From assembly GCF_900142205.1 (NCBI RefSeq), contig NZ_FRAA01000004.1:186001-250000 (forward strand): 64,000 bases of DNA, written 5' to 3'. The translations under genes were made by a program, and so were the position numbers. The notes below the pieces were generated by a model that saw only the letters and a list, made by a program, of their open reading frames with translations, searched no databases and had not been told where the DNA came from. Source of the DNA: Reichenbachiella agariperforans (GTDB lineage Bacteria; Bacteroidota; Bacteroidia; Cytophagales; Cyclobacteriaceae). Positions 10,501 through 18,220 of the stretch are shown here, piece after piece (within the stretch, counting starts at the first letter, position 1; every line of letters starts with the position of its first letter).

Positions 10501-10992
10501 AAGGACGTTGACGCTTTGAGAGTTTCCAAACGACACTCCACGCGTGAGACTGCCCGTCTTGTATATATTAGGTGTAGCGAATAGTTCCTCTTTTTGGTAT
10601 CCTGCATTCCCCTGTAGCTGACGAGCGGAAAAACTAACTGTCGAGTCATACAAGTCTGTCGACTTGTGCTGATGGACTTTACCCTTTTGGATGGGGAAAA
10701 ATCTAAAACAAACCTCTCCCACATAGGCAAACTCAAAGGTGAGTTGGGACTGAGCCAAATCCAGTTGGTATGGCTGGTCAGGTGTCAGGACAATACTGCT
10801 CGGATCGACAATCAAACTATCTGGTAAAGAAAAAGTTCGAACGTCGATCATCTGACAATGCTGATTAGTCTCTTGAGCCACTGCACTGTGACTACCTATA
10901 ATAAAAACACACAGCGTCAAGCATCCTACAGCCAACAGCATAGCCTGCCATCTAAAAAACTGCAACAAATATGATCGTGATCGGTGTATCAA
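7507..10992 (-). CDS. large secreted outer-membrane beta-barrel-type protein
   Basis: I do not recognise a named family in this protein of about 1161 residues. It has a signal peptide ending in AVAQ, an N-terminal beta-rich part, and long stretches of alternating aromatic/polar residues with paired tyrosines. It ends in a C-terminal phenylalanine (MQVTALF), as outer-membrane barrels do. Around residue 845 there is a perfect EF-hand/dockerin-type calcium loop (DLNGDGVQDLTE). The start is TTG at 10992 or ATG at 10941; the TTG supplies the basic n-region (RSRS) a signal peptide needs. It begins 60 bases after the histidine kinase gene, suggesting a shared transcript. Confidence 0.7.
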   Translation of the reverse strand: MIHRSRSYLLQFFRWQAMLLAVGCLTLCVFIIGSHSAVAQETNQHCQMIDVRTFSLPDSLIVDPSSIVLTPDQPYQLDLAQSQLTFEFAYVGEVCFRFFPIQKGKVHQHKSTDLYDSTVSFSARQLQGNAGYQKEELFATPNIYKTGSLTRGVSFGNSQSVNVLSNFNFQMDGQLTDDLNIRADVTDQNVPFQPEGNTQQVREFDNVTFEVYNDSLSLLAGDVVLKNGDSYFLRHYKNALGGQADIRYGLGNNGQGRSVLAIAAAKGQFADVTVQAVEGLQGPYQLSGPSGQQYVVVLANSEQVYLDGQLLKRGFNYDYIIDYNLGEITFNPSVLITQFSRIRVTYEYSDQNYSRSIIAAHQELQIGRTTVHAGYYREKDNRNKPLAFNLTNDDKIQMSQAGDHAIPVPISGATETDYSGERVQYMRLDTVDLDGMPQTIYRYSRDSTIQLYSVSFTNVGIGSGDYALVDNDVNGRVYEWVSPSGGVSQGEYAPVRFVPAPNQREMFVLGTDLKLSPYLTWSTELALSNEDKNLYAEVDDDDNSDVAIRSGLEVKDKPLGRSDYKWSGELNYEYDGGDFQPIDRFRSIEYDRNWSYTPATDSSRTANHIFNLGVKMEKDRFNLIRANYSNRQKDQFIDGYQIDSELRQSLGGMKVLGGFYDMKNKSLVEESTWRRMFGEGYFDSFFVVPGYRYEVDDNQVSAVGSDSLVRTAMNYESHQFYLRSHDTLRTKFRLDYTLREDKSIWQGILKPFTLAKTARAQLSTAFSQGQEVGMNFTYRELAYQEEFSDLEDEALILGNLTYRGVFFDKHVRTNLSYTTASSREILREFVYVEVATGEGTHTWRDLNGDGVQDLTEFFEAVNFDERRYIKVFVPTSEYVEAFNTIFTFTMNASMPRGWKSAGGFKGVLSQFSNNTSININKKSTEDSFASRFNPFTLDVKDQNLVFVRDGIRSTLFFNRSGQGLGLDVTYASVNSKQLISRGVESRYAVDWLYNMRYHLSREWIMTLGLVDQLKENASQFQAERNYLIQSYKLEPGLVWQPKNNYRMSVTYSYTQKTNLEGDKDEKSLINIVSSEMRWSNGAKNALTANISYSLIDYDGDENTAAAYELLNALRPGHNYTWRINYSQKLISGLQMSLGYEGRQSADSPMIHMGRMQVTALF

Positions 10993-11052
10993 GTGCCTCG
11001 GTTATCTCCAAACTAACAGCAAAAAGAAGAATAAAAATCGAGAACCACTGTA

Positions 11053-14000
11053 TTATTCTAAGGTATGCGCCTGTGCGTCTTCCATTTGGATAAAAAATGT
11101 AGTGCCTTGCCCTACAGCAGACTCGAACCAAATCGCCCCCCCAGCGTGCTCGATTCCACGTTTGGCAACTGCCAGACCAATCCCCGATCCAGACTCCTTG
11201 GTACTAAAATTGGGCACAAAGACCTTCTCCTTGATATCCTCTGGTATGCCATCACCATGATCCGAAAAGGTAATCAGAATGAGACTCCCCTTTCGTGCTA
11301 ATGTCACCTGTAAAGAAGGCAACTCTTCCCTCTTCATCGCCTGAAATGCATTTAAGATCAAATTGTTAAATATTCGTCCAAACAGCTTGATATCCCCTTG
11401 GACAATATGTTCGCCTGGTTCTAGACTCAGCTCTATCTTTTTATCCACATGCAAGTCCACCGACTTCTCAAGTACCTGTCCTATATCAAATGGTTCTTTG
11501 AGCGGGGTAGGCATCTTCGCAAAATGACTAAATGAGGTCACGATTTCATCGAGCATATCGATCTGACTTAGCAGTATGTCCAGTGATTTTTTGTCCTTTC
11601 TATCGTCCCCCATTATCCGCTGCATGTGCTGTATGGTCAGCTTCATCGGGGTTAATGGGTTTTTGATTTCATGCGCTACCTGCTTGGCCATTTCTCGCCA
11701 GGCAGCTTCTTTTTCATTTCGCGCTAATTCTTCTTTCGTCGCCTCCAGTTTTCCGAGCATATTGTTATACTCATGTACTAGCTCTCCGATTTCGTCATCC
11801 GACTCCCAGTCTATGGGTTGATTCGTCTGGACAAACCCCGTATCGTGCAGTCTGTCGGCAATAATCGTGATGGGTCGAGTCAAACGAGAGATTACATAAT
11901 ATGCGATCCCTATAGACAGCATAAATACAAAAGTAAAAATGATAATGATGTTGCTAAACACGATAAGCTGCTGATGCTCTAGATGGAGTTTCGATCCAAA
12001 ATAAGGAGCTGCCAAGTAGCCAAATACACTTCCGTCCTCTGGAGAATTGATACTTACATAGATGGTTTTGTAGAGGAAAGATCCAATCTGCTCATCTGCC
12101 ACCATCTGTTCCTTTTTGTCATTAGACAAGGCATGAAAAGCGGAAGAGTTCATATATTCTGAAATGATGCCAGATTCGAATATCTCTGGCGTACTGGATG
12201 CGATCAATTTACCTTTCGTATCATAGACATTGATATCCATCGAGGCATTGTTGGCCAGCTCTGCAACACTATTTTCAAGATCCTCACGATTGCTACTCTG
12301 CACTTCAAACTCCATGAATATATCATTCACATTCTCTGCTAATAGCAGGGTTCGCTTGAGGTTAGTCTTATCTATTTCCTTTCGATAGGAGTTTTCTGTA
12401 GAGGTCAAAACTGCCACGGCCACCAGCAGCAGGGGTATAACAAAGGATCCCCCAGTGAATATGAGAATCTTTGTAGAGAAATTAAGATTAGTATTCCGAC
12501 CAATGATCAAATAGCGAATTACTCCTATCAAACAGGTGACTATCAATAGCAGTACAAACAAAAAAGAAAAATTGGACACTATGTCACGAGTCAGATAAAG
12601 CGGTGAGGAGACGATCGTAACCTTATCCCCAACCACAGCGGCTAGGTGAAGGAAGCCTTCACGCTCCAGCCCTTGATCATATATGTTTTGTTTGTCTAAC
12701 CAGGTCGTGTCAAAGTCCGATTCGTAGGGATAACTTCCTGACACATATATCAGATTGTTCTCCGATAGGAGCGCATGACTATAGCTACTGCTAGATTTGA
12801 TACGTCGATCGAGCAGTAGTTGTGGCAATACACGTCGGGATGAGAATTTTTTCAATCTCAATTCTATCTCTACATAACCATTGATATCTCCATATCGCTC
12901 CACCTCGGTGTAACAGATGTAGCGTTTTCGCTTGTTGATATCCATCCTACGATCATAGTACACATTGTCATAAGAGGTCTGAAACTCTGGCGCACTATAC
13001 TTTTCTTTGACATCCTCTATCGAGACACGGCGGTATTTCCGTGACAGCCCCATTCCGTTTTTGTCAAACAAGTGAATGTCCACCTCATAGTCACTAAAAT
13101 AGGTATTTAGGTAGGTTCGCTGAATCTTTCGTTCTATCCCCTTGAGTTGGCTCTGGGGGTTTAGCATTTTGCTATTGACAACTATATCTTGTTTGATTTG
13201 CTCTAATATCGTAGACAAGAGATATTCTCCTTCTACATCACGGTCTACTTGTAGATAAGTAGCAAACTTCTGCATGCTATAAATCTCGTTGCGTTCATAG
13301 GATTTATAAATCTCAAAAGATCCCCCTATAGAAATGAGCACTACAGTAAATAGCAAATAATTAATACTTTCGAATTTTAACGTCTTCAGACTCTGCGGCA
13401 TATCAAATGCATACAATCCAAGGATATAAATCACATTGAGACCAAACGCCAAAACGAAACTAGCCTTCCAAAAGAAGAATAGACACGAGACCACTCCAGA
13501 GACAATATGTAGCAGGCGCATTTCACTAGCAGTATTCCTAAGATGAGCTATCGTAATATATGCCAGGTAATGCACCCCGAAGAAAATGATTGACAACAAC
13601 CCGATTAGGAAATAACAAGTCATTCGCTCGAACGGCATATCCATCGTCGCTGCTATATCCAGAGAAATTTGTGAATTGGACAGTATGAGACTGATCGTAT
13701 TGAGCAATGCAAATAGTGCCCAGTAGCTCGCAATCAACAGTAGACTACCCAATACCGTCAGTTGTCTTCCAGATAGTGTTCGGATATAATCTCTCCCGTA
13801 CAAAATTATGAACGCTAACAGTACTGCTATCATACCATAATTAATCACACTATCACCGAGCGAATAGTAGAACCAGTCGTAGGTAAATACACTCTGTTGG
13901 AAAATGCTCATCTTGACGAAAGAGCTCGGCAACTCTACTAGAATCATAGTCCCTCGTAGCACGACTAACTCCAAGAAAATAACACCAACTCCAAACACAA

Positions 14001-14628
14001 AACCATAGCCTCTATTGACTCGACATGCGACCTGAAACAGTAGCACGAATATGCATATCAGCAGCAGAAAGAGTAGCCCCGTTATAAAATTATTGATCAG
14101 GTCATTGTAGTAGGTTTGCCCATTAGATGCTATGGTAAATAGCGTTTCCTCCTGATACTGAATAGGAATGAAATTAGGATCATCTGTAATTTTGACATTG
14201 TGCGAGATGATGTCCCGGTTATACACATCGTCGAGGTAGGTACTAGACTGATTAAATTTCCTCCTAAGGGGGATCATCACTACCATATAAGCATCATCGC
14301 CATGCCATTCGAATCGCTTTTTTTGATATAAAAATTCCCCTTGATCATTGGCTATAATCAGGTCACTCGTACGAAAAGGAAAATATTCAAAAGGAGGGAT
14401 GTAAGAATTGTCCGACCAGCGAAGCACGTCTCCTCGAACATCATACACCACATAGTCAATCGGATCGGTATCTGCCGGAATCTCTCCCTTCTCTAACATC
14501 GATTCAAATTCACGAATCTGATCTATAGCAGATGCTACGGCTGCTTCTATTTCAGTAGCTATCTGTGCCTCATTCTTGTGAGAATAGCCAAACAGCCCTG
14601 CCAAAATCAGCACGGAAATAGCAGCCAA
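11053..14628 (-). CDS. NtrY-like membrane sensor histidine kinase
   Basis: This very large kinase (1191 residues from the TTG at 14628) has an N-terminal membrane anchor, an extracytoplasmic domain and a block of several membrane spans at about residues 180-420. A second extracytoplasmic sensor region and another span precede a HAMP-like linker (SRLTRPITIIADRL). The HisKA domain follows, with phospho-acceptor His986 in VAHEIKNPLTPMK, the motif of NtrY-type kinases. The HATPase domain has an N-box (NLILNAFQAM) and G-boxes DHGDGIPE and GSGIGLAVAK. No response regulator gene is adjacent. The first hydrophobic segment continues upstream of the TTG in frame, so the true start may be a rare ATT codon (14664). 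It follows the oxidase-assembly genes. Confidence 0.9.
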   Translation of the reverse strand: MAAISVLILAGLFGYSHKNEAQIATEIEAAVASAIDQIREFESMLEKGEIPADTDPIDYVVYDVRGDVLRWSDNSYIPPFEYFPFRTSDLIIANDQGEFLYQKKRFEWHGDDAYMVVMIPLRRKFNQSSTYLDDVYNRDIISHNVKITDDPNFIPIQYQEETLFTIASNGQTYYNDLINNFITGLLFLLLICIFVLLFQVACRVNRGYGFVFGVGVIFLELVVLRGTMILVELPSSFVKMSIFQQSVFTYDWFYYSLGDSVINYGMIAVLLAFIILYGRDYIRTLSGRQLTVLGSLLLIASYWALFALLNTISLILSNSQISLDIAATMDMPFERMTCYFLIGLLSIIFFGVHYLAYITIAHLRNTASEMRLLHIVSGVVSCLFFFWKASFVLAFGLNVIYILGLYAFDMPQSLKTLKFESINYLLFTVVLISIGGSFEIYKSYERNEIYSMQKFATYLQVDRDVEGEYLLSTILEQIKQDIVVNSKMLNPQSQLKGIERKIQRTYLNTYFSDYEVDIHLFDKNGMGLSRKYRRVSIEDVKEKYSAPEFQTSYDNVYYDRRMDINKRKRYICYTEVERYGDINGYVEIELRLKKFSSRRVLPQLLLDRRIKSSSSYSHALLSENNLIYVSGSYPYESDFDTTWLDKQNIYDQGLEREGFLHLAAVVGDKVTIVSSPLYLTRDIVSNFSFLFVLLLIVTCLIGVIRYLIIGRNTNLNFSTKILIFTGGSFVIPLLLVAVAVLTSTENSYRKEIDKTNLKRTLLLAENVNDIFMEFEVQSSNREDLENSVAELANNASMDINVYDTKGKLIASSTPEIFESGIISEYMNSSAFHALSNDKKEQMVADEQIGSFLYKTIYVSINSPEDGSVFGYLAAPYFGSKLHLEHQQLIVFSNIIIIFTFVFMLSIGIAYYVISRLTRPITIIADRLHDTGFVQTNQPIDWESDDEIGELVHEYNNMLGKLEATKEELARNEKEAAWREMAKQVAHEIKNPLTPMKLTIQHMQRIMGDDRKDKKSLDILLSQIDMLDEIVTSFSHFAKMPTPLKEPFDIGQVLEKSVDLHVDKKIELSLEPGEHIVQGDIKLFGRIFNNLILNAFQAMKREELPSLQVTLARKGSLILITFSDHGDGIPEDIKEKVFVPNFSTKESGSGIGLAVAKRGIEHAGGAIWFESAVGQGTTFFIQMEDAQAHTLE

Positions 14629-14701
14629 GAAGGCAAAGAGTTTTATAATAGTAGCGTTGAAAATAGTACGATCTAGTTTAGATCACAAAATACACAAAGA
14701 A

Positions 14702-15088
14702 TTACTCATTTATGTATTTTGAATCAAACCTTATCCCTCCAAAAACATGTAGAAATATAGCTCTAGAATAGCGATACATGATAGGCCAAACCAAGGCGAT
14801 CACTATGCCAAGTACTGTGATATACACCCATGATTCGGGATCTCCAAAAAAATTAAAGAGAACAAAGCCCACTACAAAAGTGATAGCAACTGAAAAACCA
14901 TAGCTCACGAACATGGCTCCAAAATAGAACCCTGGTTCTGGTTCAAAAGACTGTTGACATACCGAGCAGCTAGGCAACATTTCTCGGTCGTACCACTTGC
15001 GAAAAAGGGAAGTCTTAAACATATCACCTTCTCTACACCTAGGACATTTACACTCAAGCAGCGCTTGTGTTGAACTTCTTTTTCCCAT
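14702..15088 (-). CDS. DUF983 family membrane protein
   Basis: This protein of about 128 residues begins with a zinc-ribbon-like part holding two CxxC pairs (CKCPRC, CSVC), followed by the GFYFGAMFVSYGF segment and two or three membrane spans. This is the layout of DUF983 proteins, often encoded beside cytochrome oxidase genes and suspected of an assembly role. The ATG at 15088 (residues GKRSS) is chosen over one 33 bases earlier because it reduces the overlap with the preceding CDS, and the RSSTQALLECKCPRC start resembles the family. It lies downstream of the small CxxC protein and upstream of the kinase. Confidence 0.85.
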   Translation of the reverse strand: MGKRSSTQALLECKCPRCREGDMFKTSLFRKWYDREMLPSCSVCQQSFEPEPGFYFGAMFVSYGFSVAITFVVGFVLFNFFGDPESWVYITVLGIVIALVWPIMYRYSRAIFLHVFGGIRFDSKYINE

Positions 15089-15308
15089 GTCTTTTATACT
15101 TATAGAACCAAATTCCACCAATCAATGCAATCGCCAAGTACGGCGTTACGAACAAATACATAATACCAAAATTCAACCCATCGGCCAATGCCAACTCACC
15201 GTTACTCACATTGTTGACGATAGTGGTTTTACACATAGCACACTGTGCCATTGCACCAGTCACCTGTGCTACTACCAAAATGAATGTTAAAAAGATTCGA
15301 TTTCTCAT
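15054..15308 (-). CDS. small secreted/membrane CxxC protein of the oxidase locus
   Basis: This 84-residue protein starts at the ATG at 15308, ten bases after the DUF420 stop. It has a signal peptide (FLTFILVVAQVTGAMAQ), then CAMCKTT, a CxxC pair directly after the predicted cleavage site. A membrane span (FVTPYLAIALIGGIWFY) and a basic tail follow. Small proteins of this layout occur beside cytochrome oxidase genes in the phylum. A thiol or copper-handling role in oxidase assembly is inference from the CxxC pair and context only. It overlaps the DUF983 gene by 35 bases. Confidence 0.7.
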   Translation of the reverse strand: MRNRIFLTFILVVAQVTGAMAQCAMCKTTIVNNVSNGELALADGLNFGIMYLFVTPYLAIALIGGIWFYKYKRHGKKKFNTSAA

Positions 15309-15318
15309 GACTCGAATT

Positions 15319-15900
15319 TTATACTGAATAATAAGGGCTAGCCAAAAGATAGACAATTACACCGGTCACAGATACATACAACCAGATCGGCCAAGTGAAC
15401 TTCACAATCTTCTTATGTCTATCAAACTCTTGGGCAATCGCAAAATAAAATGCAAGTAATACAAAAGGCACCACCGCCGCAGACAACAAAATATGGGACA
15501 GCAGTATCGTCAAATACACACTACGCATAGTCCCCACACTGAGAGCTTCTTGATCATCCAATACACCGTCCATATTCACATCCCCAAATATCACAGACTC
15601 CACCGTCGCATGATACAAGACATATGCCAACAGAAAACACACCCCTAACCCTAACGCACTCGACATGGCAATTTTATGTCCTTGAATATTCCCCTTCTTA
15701 ACCATTACAGCGCCTGCAATCAATAGAATAGCAGTCATAGAATTGATCGTCGCATTGAAGGCAGGAATACTCCTCAACCAATCATAATCTGCAGAAATTT
15801 TATACGGTGAATAAATCAATACTGCTACTAACGCAGGTACTATTATCGACAGGGCAGCCACTACAGTCATGGCCATTTTCTTATTATTCATCTTACTCAT
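15319..15900 (-). CDS. DUF420 family membrane protein (CtaM-like) with EF-hand-like loop
   Basis: This 193-residue protein has five or so membrane spans and the histidine pattern of DUF420, including GHKIAM and LSHILLSA. The family includes CtaM-type proteins required for heme-copper oxidase activity in Firmicutes. Between two spans (residues 107-118) it carries a perfect EF-hand loop, DVNMDGVLDDQE, presumably on the periplasmic side. The ATG at 15900 overlaps the SCO-like gene stop by a few bases. A second ATG at 15891 follows that stop. It sits in the assembly-type operon after the oxidase genes. Role in oxidase maturation is inferred. Confidence 0.85.
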   Translation of the reverse strand: MSKMNNKKMAMTVVAALSIIVPALVAVLIYSPYKISADYDWLRSIPAFNATINSMTAILLIAGAVMVKKGNIQGHKIAMSSALGLGVCFLLAYVLYHATVESVIFGDVNMDGVLDDQEALSVGTMRSVYLTILLSHILLSAAVVPFVLLAFYFAIAQEFDRHKKIVKFTWPIWLYVSVTGVIVYLLASPYYSV

Positions 15901-16474
15901 TTAACAAAATATTAACCTCGATATTTAGCCGATCTATCTCTTCCAAATCATTAGGATTGAAATACCCTCTGATTTTCCTTTCTTTATCCACCAACACCAT
16001 AGGTAGCGCTTCTGAAGATGCCTTATCTCCGTCAAACACGAATAACTGACACGACACAAAAGTCTTAAAAATCGATGAATCTACACGCACATATTTCAAG
16101 ATTGAGTACCCCTCTAATGTCGTATAAAGGGAATCTGTCGTATAAAGTGACGCTACCTGAAGACGCTCTTCGCTTTTAAACTTAGTCAAGAAAGTCAATA
16201 AGTTATTTCGCTGAGATACAAAGTTCGAATCAGACAATACGCCAAAATCATACAACGTCACCTTATCCATCAACTGACCCGAAATAGCGGGTATCGGATC
16301 GACATGGTATTGACCAGCTACCATCAGCTGACCACATGCTGTCAGCGTATCGACTCCTGTCGAATAGTAGATCGGAATATCAAATTTGTTCTTCCCAAAC
16401 CCTTGGAGAAACAAGTAAATAGCTCCTGGTAGAAACAGCAGAAGCAGCAAAGCAATAGACTTGAATATTTTCAT
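15893..16474 (-). CDS. SCO-like thioredoxin-fold protein lacking the copper motif
   Basis: This membrane-anchored protein of 193 residues has an N-terminal span (IALLLLLFLPGAIYLFL) and a periplasmic domain with a thioredoxin-like secondary-structure pattern (DKVTLYDFGVLS, then LPMVLVDKERKIRGYF near the end). By position, upstream of DUF420, it corresponds to the SCO gene of related operons. It lacks the CxxxC copper ligands of functional SCO proteins, and only two cysteines are present, far apart. I start it at ATG 16474 because the longer reading would run through an intrinsic terminator (16481-16507). It may be a degenerate SCO with a structural or thiol-independent role. Confidence 0.65.
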   Translation of the reverse strand: MKIFKSIALLLLLFLPGAIYLFLQGFGKNKFDIPIYYSTGVDTLTACGQLMVAGQYHVDPIPAISGQLMDKVTLYDFGVLSDSNFVSQRNNLLTFLTKFKSEERLQVASLYTTDSLYTTLEGYSILKYVRVDSSIFKTFVSCQLFVFDGDKASSEALPMVLVDKERKIRGYFNPNDLEEIDRLNIEVNILLNE

Positions 16475-16480
16475 TGGGTC

Positions 16481-16507
16481 AAAAAAAATGCCGTCTAGTG
16501 ACGGCAT
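16481..16507 (-). terminator. intrinsic terminator after cytochrome oxidase subunit IV
   Basis: On the minus strand, ATGCCGTC and GACGGCAT form a perfect 8-bp stem with a 4-base loop, followed by eight U residues. It lies 25 bases after the subunit IV stop and directly before the SCO-like gene. It therefore ends most transcripts of the respiratory operon. Confidence 0.9.
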
Positions 16508-16531
16508 AGTTAGTATTATAATCTATCAGAA

Positions 16532-16861
16532 TTAGCTTCCAAATATCGCTTGGAATATCGCCTCTCCTTGAATCCAAAACGCAGCAATCAACCACATCAA
16601 GAAAACGGTAGGGGCTACAATCATCCACACCAAGCCTTTCTTCTCGTGCGACAAATGCATAAACTCTCCGATAATGTAAAATGCTTTGAATATAGTCAAG
16701 AGGATGAAAACAGTAGTTTTCAATGCACCAGCTCCCACTGTGAATGCAATAATAAACTCAACCACTGTCGCCAAAAATAGGATGGCAGTCACCTTCCATA
16801 TTTTTTTGATCTTGTCTTTATCTACTGGAGTCACGTCCAGTCCTTTAATTTCTTGTTCCAT
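16532..16861 (-). CDS. ctaF: cytochrome c oxidase subunit IV family protein
   Basis: This 109-residue protein has three membrane spans and the bacterial subunit IV pattern, including the FMHLSHEKKGLVWM segment between spans two and three. It is an accessory subunit that supports the aa3-type oxidase in the inner membrane. It is the last gene of the respiratory operon, 17 bases after the second subunit III gene, and is followed by a strong terminator. The family assignment is clear from size, span pattern and location. Confidence 0.92.
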   Translation of the reverse strand: MEQEIKGLDVTPVDKDKIKKIWKVTAILFLATVVEFIIAFTVGAGALKTTVFILLTIFKAFYIIGEFMHLSHEKKGLVWMIVAPTVFLMWLIAAFWIQGEAIFQAIFGS

Positions 16862-16878
16862 GTCTATCTATCAGTTTT

Positions 16879-17625
16879 TTATACCAAGTAAAAGAAGGTG
16901 AATACAAATACCCATACCAAATCTACAAAGTGCCAGTACAAGCCTACTTTCTCCACCATTTCATACGTACCTCTTCGCTCTAGCACACCAGTCGTGGCTT
17001 GATAGAAGATGATGAAATTAATCACGACACCACTGAAAACGTGAAAACCGTGAAATCCAGTAATGAAAAAGAATAGTGCTGCAAAGTTAGGAGGGCCATA
17101 TTGATTTAGCGAGAGGTTCGCTCCATGAAAGAAAGACCCGTCTAACAATTGTCCACCAGCCTCAGTACCGTGGATAAAGTGCATCCACTCCCAAGCCTGA
17201 CAACCTAAGAAAGTCAACCCACCAAGGATAGTCCACAACATCCATTTTTCTACTGCGACTTTATCATTCCTATGTCCAGCATCTACAGCCAAAACCATAG
17301 TTACACTACTCAAAATCAAGATAAAAGTCATGATCCCCACGAATACCAACGGCAAGTGGATACCATGTAAGAATGGTACTGCATTGAATACCATCTCTGG
17401 GATAGGCCAATATTCTTGAGAAAAAACAAAATTTTCGATTTCACCTTCGAATGCAGGATGTGCAAATCGAATGAATCCATAAGTAGCGAGCAATGATGTA
17501 AATGTAAACGCATCAGAAAGCAAGAAAAACCACATCATCAGTTTTCCATAACTCGCTTTCAATGGCTCTGTCCCCCCATTCCAAAGGTTCTCATTGCTAT
17601 CTACTACTACTGCCGTTCCAGCCAT
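16879..17625 (-). CDS. ctaE: cytochrome c oxidase subunit III (long copy)
   Basis: This 248-residue membrane protein has about seven spans and the subunit III motifs FFITGFHGFHVFSG and GLYWHFVDLVWVFVF. WEWMHFIHG lies in the middle. Subunit III stabilises the catalytic core of heme-copper oxidases. It lies 17 bases after a shorter subunit III homologue, as is usual in Bacteroidota, where two subunit III-like proteins are encoded in tandem. The N-terminal part (SYGKLMMWFFLLSDAFTF) is the conserved entry into the first span. Confidence 0.95.
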   Translation of the reverse strand: MAGTAVVVDSNENLWNGGTEPLKASYGKLMMWFFLLSDAFTFTSLLATYGFIRFAHPAFEGEIENFVFSQEYWPIPEMVFNAVPFLHGIHLPLVFVGIMTFILILSSVTMVLAVDAGHRNDKVAVEKWMLWTILGGLTFLGCQAWEWMHFIHGTEAGGQLLDGSFFHGANLSLNQYGPPNFAALFFFITGFHGFHVFSGVVINFIIFYQATTGVLERRGTYEMVEKVGLYWHFVDLVWVFVFTFFYLV

Positions 17626-17642
17626 GATATTATCTAGTTTAA

Positions 17643-18218
17643 TTAATGATTAAGAGTCAAAAATAAGTATAAATACAACCAAAGTCCACCTAAAAAATGC
17701 CAATAAGTTGCACACATTTCTATTCGAACTAAACTCGTCGAATGTACTTTATATTTAAATGCCGCTACAGCGACGATCAAAAGAAACACTACTCCACTCA
17801 ACAAGTGGAAACCATGTACACCTGAGAGCACATAGACAAAAGATCCAGCAGGGTTTCCCACAAAGAAAACCCCTTCTTGTACTAACTCCTGCCATGCGAT
17901 CAACTGACCTACCAAAAAAGAAATACCAGTCAATACAGTCAATAGAAGGTAAATTCTAATCTTACTAACTTCGTTTCGCTTGGCTGACAGATATGCCATG
18001 TGCATAAACACACTACTGACGATCACTATCCCTGTAGTGATATCAAACATAAACGGCAGATCGAAATCCAACCATACACCACTGGATTGTTTCACCACAT
18101 AGGCACTAGTCAATGCGGCGAATAACATTACCACTGTGACAATAAAGAGCCACATCGCAAATTTCTGCGGATGCATTCTAAAAGAACTCTCTTTGGTTTT
18201 ATTCATGGCCATTTCCAT
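17643..18218 (-). CDS. cytochrome c oxidase subunit III (short copy)
   Basis: This 191-residue protein is the shorter of two adjacent subunit III homologues. It has five spans, the segment MHPQKFAMWLFIVTVVMLF at the first span, GVHGFHLLSGVVF in the middle and CATYWHFLGGLWLYLYLF at the C-terminus. It starts two bases after the ctaB stop. Which of the two copies fills the classical subunit III site cannot be decided from sequence; both may be present in the complex. Confidence 0.93.
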   Translation of the reverse strand: MEMAMNKTKESSFRMHPQKFAMWLFIVTVVMLFAALTSAYVVKQSSGVWLDFDLPFMFDITTGIVIVSSVFMHMAYLSAKRNEVSKIRIYLLLTVLTGISFLVGQLIAWQELVQEGVFFVGNPAGSFVYVLSGVHGFHLLSGVVFLLIVAVAAFKYKVHSTSLVRIEMCATYWHFLGGLWLYLYLFLTLNH

Positions 18219-18220
18219 AT

